Notes under the pieces: model-generated
Database searches by the model: none
Seen by the model: the letters and a program-made list of their open reading frames with translations, nothing else
Told to the model about the DNA's origin: nothing
Made by a program: the position numbers and the translations under genes
Part shown: positions 6,376-10,355 of the stretch, one piece after another
Layout: the number at the start of each line of letters is the position of its first letter
How positions within the stretch are numbered: the stretch's first letter is position 1
Source: Candidatus Thalassarchaeaceae archaeon
GTDB taxonomy: Archaea > Thermoplasmatota > Poseidoniia > Poseidoniales > Thalassarchaeaceae
Length of the DNA stretch: 10,355 nucleotides
Direction: 5' to 3'
Assembly: GCA_013330385.1 (NCBI GenBank)
Contig: DUIL01000100.1
Location: forward strand, 1 to 10,355

Positions 6376-7257
6376 TTAATCCCCGCCCGGTAAGGGTGGA
6401 TACTCTGGAACTGGTTCTTCGAGTACTCGCAATAGGGAATCTGCAAGTTCAACATTGTATCCTTGACGATTTATCCACTGCACAAGTCTAGTTACATCGC
6501 GAACCAAGAATTCTTTCGAAGAAGGATGAGCACTAACAACAGCCTGACCAACATCGATTATCCAAGGTTGGCCGTCATACCAGAGGATATTGTACTCACT
6601 AAAATCTGAATGAACTAAATCACAACTCTGCCAACATACGGCGAGAATTTCCAAAAGTTCCTCGAAAACACCCATTGGATCATCAACTGTGATGTCCTTC
6701 AAACGAGGAGAAGGTTCTCCTTCATCTCCCACTAAATCCATCACAAGTACGTTATTGAGAATTGCGCGAGGAAGTGGAATGCGGATTCCATGCTTTCGCA
6801 TTCGACGCATATTTCGATATTCTTTGCGAACCCATATCTTGACTAATTCTCGATGCCGTCGCTTCAAACCACCGAATCTAGGATCTCCATCGATGTATTT
6901 TGCTAGACTTTTGAATACAGCATTAGTTGTATGAAATATCTTCACAGCCGCCGGACCTTGATTGGTTGTTGCATGAAAAACATGAGCTTCCTTACCACGA
7001 GCAATAGGATAATCAACAGTCTCAATCTCACCGGATTGCATCAGTTTGTGAAGAGACATTAGGGTTGAACGATCGAACACAGCATCGAATACACGCCGAT
7101 CTACCCAATCATACTGACCTGTTCCAAGAACTCCCTGTAATTTGTCCTCAATGTCACTAAACATTCGCTTGAAGCGAGGTTCATTTATCCAGTCGTGCTG
7201 ACGGGAGGATTTGAGAATCGTATCGGGATCATATTCTTCCCAATCTGGGTCAGACAT
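6376..7257 (-). CDS. rio1: RIO-type serine/threonine protein kinase Rio1
   Basis: This is an atypical protein kinase/ATPase of the RIO family, 293 residues, expected to act on pre-small-subunit ribosomal particles in the cytoplasm. Numbered from ATG 7257: nucleotide loop IARGKEAHVFHA at 86-97, ATP-contacting Lys in AAVKIF (106), the Rio1 flexible-loop region with YIDGDPRF, KEYRNMRRM at 145-153, hinge VLVMDLVG at 170-177, catalytic loop VHSDFSEYN with Asp218 and Asn223, and metal-binding loop IIDVGQAV with Asp235. These are Rio1 rather than Rio2 features: no N-terminal winged helix, and the GKEAHVFHA loop. The catalytic loop has Phe where Leu is usual, and IDVGQ replaces the common IDVSQ; the key Asp and Asn residues are intact. 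The C-terminus is a short Pro-rich tail. GGGTGA lies five bases before ATG 7257, so I prefer it to GTG 7266, which would overlap the aIF1A stop. It is translated right after aIF1A and before the Dim2-like gene. Confidence 0.94.
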   Translation of the reverse strand: MSDPDWEEYDPDTILKSSRQHDWINEPRFKRMFSDIEDKLQGVLGTGQYDWVDRRVFDAVFDRSTLMSLHKLMQSGEIETVDYPIARGKEAHVFHATTNQGPAAVKIFHTTNAVFKSLAKYIDGDPRFGGLKRRHRELVKIWVRKEYRNMRRMRKHGIRIPLPRAILNNVLVMDLVGDEGEPSPRLKDITVDDPMGVFEELLEILAVCWQSCDLVHSDFSEYNILWYDGQPWIIDVGQAVVSAHPSSKEFLVRDVTRLVQWINRQGYNVELADSLLRVLEEPVPEYPPLPGGD

Positions 7258-7262
7258 CTCAC

Positions 7263-7268
7263 TCACCC
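7263..7268 (-). promoter_or_regulatory. Ribosome binding site of rio1 overlapping the aIF1A stop codon
   Basis: GGGTGA reads 7268 to 7263 on the minus strand, five bases before the ATG at 7257, and its TGA is the aIF1A stop codon. The spacing equals that at the two carboxylase junctions. It supports ATG 7257 over the GTG at 7266, which has no upstream site. Confidence 0.5.
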
Positions 7269-7811
7269 AAAGAATGAGTCGATGTCATCATCATCATCGT
7301 CAGCCCAGGATGAGGAAGGAGTCGGTTTTGGTGACACTTCTTCAACTTCTTCGGTCGAGTCATCGGCATCCTCTTCGATAGCAGGTGTAGATTGAGTCTC
7401 AACTGTTTCCTCAAATCTGTCTTCATCATCTTCACTCAATTGATCGTCAGACATACCGAAGAGGTCAACAATCTCAGGAAGTACTCCCTTGCGTGATAGG
7501 TAAATTGACTGTGTCTTGGTGTATCTCATACGGACATCAGCCTTTGAATCCTGGAAGTCCCAAGGCTGAACGATGATGAGGTCTCCTTCACGGACCCATT
7601 GACGACGGCGCATCTTTCCTGGGATTCGGGCCAGTCGACTGTCTCCGTCGGCACAGACCGCTCTAACTCTGCGGCCTCCAAGAATTTGATCTGCAATAGC
7701 AAACATTTCATTGATTTTCTTGTTAGGAAGGGGAACGCGTATTCGGTCTCCTGAGCCGGACTCAAGCTGCGCCAGCAACTCGGTATCCACACGCTCCTCA
7801 CGACGCGCCAT
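7263..7811 (-). CDS. eif1A: Translation initiation factor aIF1A with long acidic C-terminal tail
   Basis: This is the archaeal counterpart of eIF1A/IF1, which binds the A-site region of the small ribosomal subunit and supports start-codon selection. Of 182 residues, about 20-97 form the S1-like OB fold: IRVPLPNKKINEMFAIADQI, RVRAVCADGDSRLARIPGKM, RRRQWVREGDLIIVQPWDF and SKADVRMRYT closely follow the recalled archaeal and human proteins. A helical segment (about 98-118, with VLPEIVDLF) follows, as in eIF1A. Residues 121-182 are an extension rich in Asp, Glu, Ser and Thr, ending in a run of six Asp and IDSFFG. Typical archaeal aIF1A is about 100-115 residues and lacks this. Human eIF1A (144 residues) has an acidic tail ending DIDDI that binds eIF5B, and the end here is similar in character. 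No ribosome binding site precedes ATG 7811, so the gene may be leaderless. It heads a group with rio1 and the Dim2-like gene. Confidence 0.95.
   Translation of the reverse strand: MARREERVDTELLAQLESGSGDRIRVPLPNKKINEMFAIADQILGGRRVRAVCADGDSRLARIPGKMRRRQWVREGDLIIVQPWDFQDSKADVRMRYTKTQSIYLSRKGVLPEIVDLFGMSDDQLSEDDEDRFEETVETQSTPAIEEDADDSTEEVEEVSPKPTPSSSWADDDDDDIDSFFG
7284..7301. repeat. Trinucleotide (GAT/GAC) run encoding six aspartates in the aIF1A tail
   Basis: The plus strand reads GTC, four ATC units and GTC; the coding strand therefore reads GAC, four GAT and GAC, giving six consecutive Asp. Four identical codons form a short microsatellite that can change length by slippage without breaking the frame, so the Asp run may vary between strains. 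Confidence 0.6.
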
Positions 7812-7875
7812 TGGCCGTCGGTCGAGCGCCCCCTATGTGAAACCATGCCCTATTCAGCGAACCTTTGGTTAGGCA
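7812..7875 (-). promoter_or_regulatory. Spacer between nuoN and aIF1A, possible leaderless promoter
   Basis: This 64-base gap separates the nuo genes from the translation-factor group. No ribosome binding site precedes the aIF1A ATG; the bases just before it are GC-rich (GACGGCCA). TTTCACATA, centred about 26 bases upstream of the ATG, is at the distance a TATA box would occupy if transcription began at the start codon, but it matches the consensus poorly. A small AACC/GGTT repeat at 7860-7870 is too short to call. The change of functional theme across this gap supports a new transcription unit. Confidence 0.25.
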
Positions 7876-9531
7876 TCACAGAGAAGATACTGCAGTACCA
7901 ACTAGTTCTAAGAGGAACTCTGCGCCTGAGCCGAATCCGAACAAAACAGTCAACAGAGCAAGAACTAGGATGGTGTTTCGAAGATTAGTTGCTCTGCGTA
8001 GTGGCTTTGCATTTTCTGGTTCTTCAAAGAACATTACAAGGCATAGCCGGAGGTAGTAGAATATTGAAAGAGCGCTGTTCAGAACAATAGCAAGTGCCAG
8101 CCAGAATACAATATCTACTGATTGGACCCATGGAAGGATTGCTGTAGCAGATTCACTTCCTGAACCTGCACTGATATTGACTATTCCGTTAATCATCAGT
8201 AACTTACTAAGGAAGCCGGATAGAGGAGGGACTCCCGCTAATGAAAGCATGAAGATAAACATGGAACCAGCCACTAATGGATCTCGGCGAGCCATTCCAT
8301 GCAAGTCTTCCAATTTGTGACTGCGTCCTTCTGTCTCAAGCATACTTAGCACAAGGAATGCACCGAACTTGAAGAGAACAAGAATAGTCAAGTGGAAGAC
8401 GATTGCAATCATAATCATCTTGGTAGTTTCATCATCACCAAGTCCGCTTCCTACTGCTGCTATGGCAGCAAGCATGTATCCTGCATGAGCTACACTTGAG
8501 TAGGCAAGCATTCGCTTTGGATTCTCACTAGTGAGTGCAGAAAGATTACCCCAAGTCATGGTAACTACAGCAATAATTGCTAGTAAACAGAACCAGATTG
8601 CCTCACCCTCTGAAGGCATAGTCACTTCAATTAGAATACGGAAAAGAGCAACGAAGCCCATTGCCTTGGAAGCGGTTGCAAGCATACCAGCAACAGGAGA
8701 TGATGCTCCTGCATATGCATCAGGTGCTGCTAGATGGAAAGGTGCTGCACTGACCTTGAAGCCAAAGGCCACGAGCATCAATCCTACACCAACAACTGCG
8801 AATGGGTCAAGTCCATCCATTGCTGACCAAGCTAAGGCAAGAGCATCAAAGTCAAGGTCTCCAGACCACATGTAAACCAAAGACATACCATAGATTCCGG
8901 TTGCTGAGGTGACTGAGCCGACGATGAAATACTTCGCTCCAGCCTCTCCACCAGTAGCCTCTTCCTTGTGGAATGCAACAAGGACATATGATGCAAGAGA
9001 GGCCAACTCTATTGCAACGAACATGAAAAAGAGATTACTGGACATTGCCATCAGGCTCATTCCAAGACCGACCATCATCAACAGAATGTGGAAGTCTACT
9101 TGACGACGATTATCCATTAGTCGGCTAATCAAAGTCTCAGTAACTGATTCTGAATCATCCTCATTTGGTGCTCGAGTTGAAGGACGAGCAGGTATTCTGT
9201 AAGTTGTAGCTACTGCGGCAAGCAATAGTGCTCCATAGAATATGAAAGACATCATGCGGGTGAATGGAGTAATCTCGATTACTCCACCTACCTCGCCGCT
9301 TGCCGATTTGATATCAAAAAATGAGTACATTAGGGCTATTGTAAGCGCTAACATGGAAATCCATGCTGGCATTCTTGGATCGGATGTTGTCTTAAATCGA
9401 GTTCCGCCAATAAACATTGGAAGACGAATTCGAGTCAGAGGTATGCGGAACTTGGCATCACCCAAGTTGGGCACCAAAATTGAGAGAATAATACCAGTAA
9501 CCAACACCATCTCAGGTAATAGCAATTGCAT
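7876..9531 (-). CDS. nuoN: NADH-quinone oxidoreductase-like complex I subunit N
   Basis: This 551-residue antiporter-like membrane subunit of respiratory complex I has about 14 membrane helices and takes part in proton pumping. The proton-path residues known from the bacterial enzyme all have visible counterparts: Glu175 in FVAIELASL (helix 5), Lys259 in GFKVSAAPFHL (helix 7), Lys289 in ATASKAMGF (helix 8) and Lys443 in GVPPLSGFLSKLL (helix 12). Other signatures are EAGAKYFIVGSVTSA at 196-210 and NPKRMLAYSSVAHAGYM at 337-353. Two hydrophilic stretches are longer than usual: one after the first helix (about 22-54) and one of roughly 35 residues at 113-147 with many charged residues. The length is otherwise close to the family's 480-550. 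ATG 9531 is the natural start (MQLLLPEMVLV is a typical NuoN beginning), 17 bases after the nuoM stop, with only a weak purine-rich AGAAGAG before it. Being last, it probably ends the nuo operon. The electron donor (NADH, ferredoxin or F420) cannot be told from this subunit. Confidence 0.95.
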   Translation of the reverse strand: MQLLLPEMVLVTGIILSILVPNLGDAKFRIPLTRIRLPMFIGGTRFKTTSDPRMPAWISMLALTIALMYSFFDIKSASGEVGGVIEITPFTRMMSFIFYGALLLAAVATTYRIPARPSTRAPNEDDSESVTETLISRLMDNRRQVDFHILLMMVGLGMSLMAMSSNLFFMFVAIELASLASYVLVAFHKEEATGGEAGAKYFIVGSVTSATGIYGMSLVYMWSGDLDFDALALAWSAMDGLDPFAVVGVGLMLVAFGFKVSAAPFHLAAPDAYAGASSPVAGMLATASKAMGFVALFRILIEVTMPSEGEAIWFCLLAIIAVVTMTWGNLSALTSENPKRMLAYSSVAHAGYMLAAIAAVGSGLGDDETTKMIMIAIVFHLTILVLFKFGAFLVLSMLETEGRSHKLEDLHGMARRDPLVAGSMFIFMLSLAGVPPLSGFLSKLLMINGIVNISAGSGSESATAILPWVQSVDIVFWLALAIVLNSALSIFYYLRLCLVMFFEEPENAKPLRRATNLRNTILVLALLTVLFGFGSGAEFLLELVGTAVSSL

Positions 9532-9548
9532 CTCTTCTGTGGTAAATA

Positions 9549-10355
9549 TCAGGGCTCCACCCCCTTTGCATTCATTGCGTCAATAAGTGTCTCAAGCATA
9601 AACTCAGTCGACCAATCAGACATCATATCCCAGAAGATGAATGGCATTATTCCGAAGAGTACTGTCATTGCTGCGAGAATGAACATACCTGCATTCTCAT
9701 GCCACGTGACATCTCGTGGTTCTTCTCCGTGGAGAGAATCGGGTAGTACCCCTACATGTGGATCTCCTCCCTCGAAGATTGTTTTCTGCATACTATTCAG
9801 ATAGTAAACTGCGGTAATGATAAGAGTCAGTGCTGGGAATATTACCAGCCAACCAAAGGTCATCCAGAATGCAATCATTATGGCAACTTCAGCGACGAAT
9901 CCTGCCAATAGTGGCAATCCTAGGCTAGCCATCCAACCAAGCATCATGTGCCCAGCTAGCCAAGGAGAGTGATGTGCAATACCTCTCATCGAACCAATTT
10001 CAAGAGTGTGATAGTGATGCTTGAATGCTCCTGCAACTGCGAAGAGAAGTGGGCTGATGATTCCATGAGCGAACATCATGAAGAGTGCTCCTGCGATTCC
10101 CAAAGGCTGCATTGTTGCGATTCCTAAGAAAATCAATCCCATATGTGATACAGAGGAGTATGCGACCATTCTCTTTAGATTGGTTTGACCCATACAAACT
10201 ACAGCACCATAGACCAAACTGGCCATTCCCAAGATGATCAACAATGGTGTGAATACGACTGTTGATTCAGGGAAGATTGTTACTGCGATTCGAATAAATC
10301 CGTAAGCACCCATCTTTAGCATGACACCGGCCAATAGCATCGAACCTGCAGTAGG
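9549..10355 (-). CDS. nuoM: Complex I subunit M (NuoM), C-terminal half, cut by window edge
   Basis: This shows the last 268 residues of a proton-pumping antiporter-like subunit of complex I; the frame stays open to the right edge, where it reads PTAGSMLLAGVMLKMGAYGF, the hallmark NuoM helix 7 region. In the visible part, Lys14 (helix 7), Lys61 in NLKRMVAYSSVSHMG (helix 8) and Glu156 in LAGFVAEVAIM (helix 12) correspond to the proton-channel residues known from bacterial NuoM. FAHGIISPLLF at 95-105 and YYLNSMQKTIFEG at 184-196 are further family blocks. The HHYHTLEIGSMRGI loop (113-126) replaces the usual R-T-I-GGL region with a His-rich version. The C-terminus is short and Met-rich. The N-terminal half, roughly 220-240 residues, lies beyond the window. 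nuoN follows after 17 bases, the order found in nuo operons. NuoM is preferred over NuoL because of the PTAGS-LLKMG-YG signature and the immediate nuoN neighbour. Confidence 0.94.
   Translation of the reverse strand, partial: PTAGSMLLAGVMLKMGAYGFIRIAVTIFPESTVVFTPLLIILGMASLVYGAVVCMGQTNLKRMVAYSSVSHMGLIFLGIATMQPLGIAGALFMMFAHGIISPLLFAVAGAFKHHYHTLEIGSMRGIAHHSPWLAGHMMLGWMASLGLPLLAGFVAEVAIMIAFWMTFGWLVIFPALTLIITAVYYLNSMQKTIFEGGDPHVGVLPDSLHGEEPRDVTWHENAGMFILAAMTVLFGIMPFIFWDMMSDWSTEFMLETLIDAMNAKGVEP

Noticed and set aside
5909..6379. Plus-strand open frame of 156 codons antisense to the KH gene
   Set aside because: The minus-strand frame encodes clear KH motifs here; the antisense translation is low-complexity and His/Cys-rich with no recognisable domain or ribosome binding site.
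7526..7846. Minus-strand frame beginning upstream of aIF1A (106 codons)
   Set aside because: It overlaps the aIF1A OB fold out of frame; the aIF1A translation matches the family along this whole stretch.
7860..7870. AACC-TTT-GGTT repeat after nuoN as a terminator
   Set aside because: Only four base pairs, no T-run after it on the minus strand, and archaeal termination depends mainly on oligo-T.
1..10355. Mobile element, CRISPR array, toxin-antitoxin or phage-defence genes
   Set aside because: No transposase, integrase, nuclease or spaced direct repeats are visible; nearly every base is accounted for by conserved housekeeping or metabolic genes.

Overview
All genes in this window read leftward on the minus strand, so in transcription order the window runs from position 10355 down to 1. 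Gene content is clearly archaeal: a stand-alone aIF1A, a Rio1 kinase, a Dim2/Pno1-type two-KH protein and a DUF63 membrane protein are archaeal or archaeal/eukaryotic families. Together with a bacterial-looking complex I and a leucine-degradation type acyl-CoA carboxylase cluster, and a moderate base composition, this fits an aerobic heterotrophic euryarchaeote of the Marine Group II/III (Poseidoniales-like) kind. The lineage is an inference from gene content, not a placement.

Layout in transcription order. (1) 10355-7876: the end of a nuo operon, with the C-terminal half of NuoM (cut by the window edge) and complete NuoN, two proton-pumping membrane subunits of respiratory complex I. (2) 7811-5622: an information-processing block of aIF1A, Rio1 and a KH-domain protein, with short spacers or a 5-nt gap, linking translation initiation and small-subunit ribosome maturation. 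(3) 5578-4298: a DUF63-family polytopic membrane protein of unknown function. (4) 4216-1: a compact carboxylase operon: carboxyltransferase beta subunit (very like methylcrotonyl-CoA carboxylase beta), a LiuC-like enoyl-CoA hydratase/methylglutaconyl-CoA hydratase, a biotin carboxylase, and the first 52 codons of what is probably the separate biotin carrier subunit, which runs off the left edge.

The carboxylase set would carry out the middle of leucine/isovalerate catabolism (3-methylcrotonyl-CoA to 3-methylglutaconyl-CoA to HMG-CoA), feeding acetyl-CoA and reducing power towards the respiratory chain that contains the nuo products. The gap before this operon contains a perfect 7-bp inverted repeat, a candidate operator. 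Two of its internal junctions share an architecture (TGAGGTG, five bases, ATG) in which the upstream stop codon is part of the ribosome binding site.

Nothing here looks like a mobile element, CRISPR array, tRNA or rRNA. There is no gene-free stretch over 300 bases; the longest spacers are about 81, 64 and 43 bases. I do not see a wholly new system. The points most worth a second look are the acidic eIF1A-like tail on aIF1A, the split carboxylase alpha subunit, the operator-like palindrome and the enlarged DUF63 protein.
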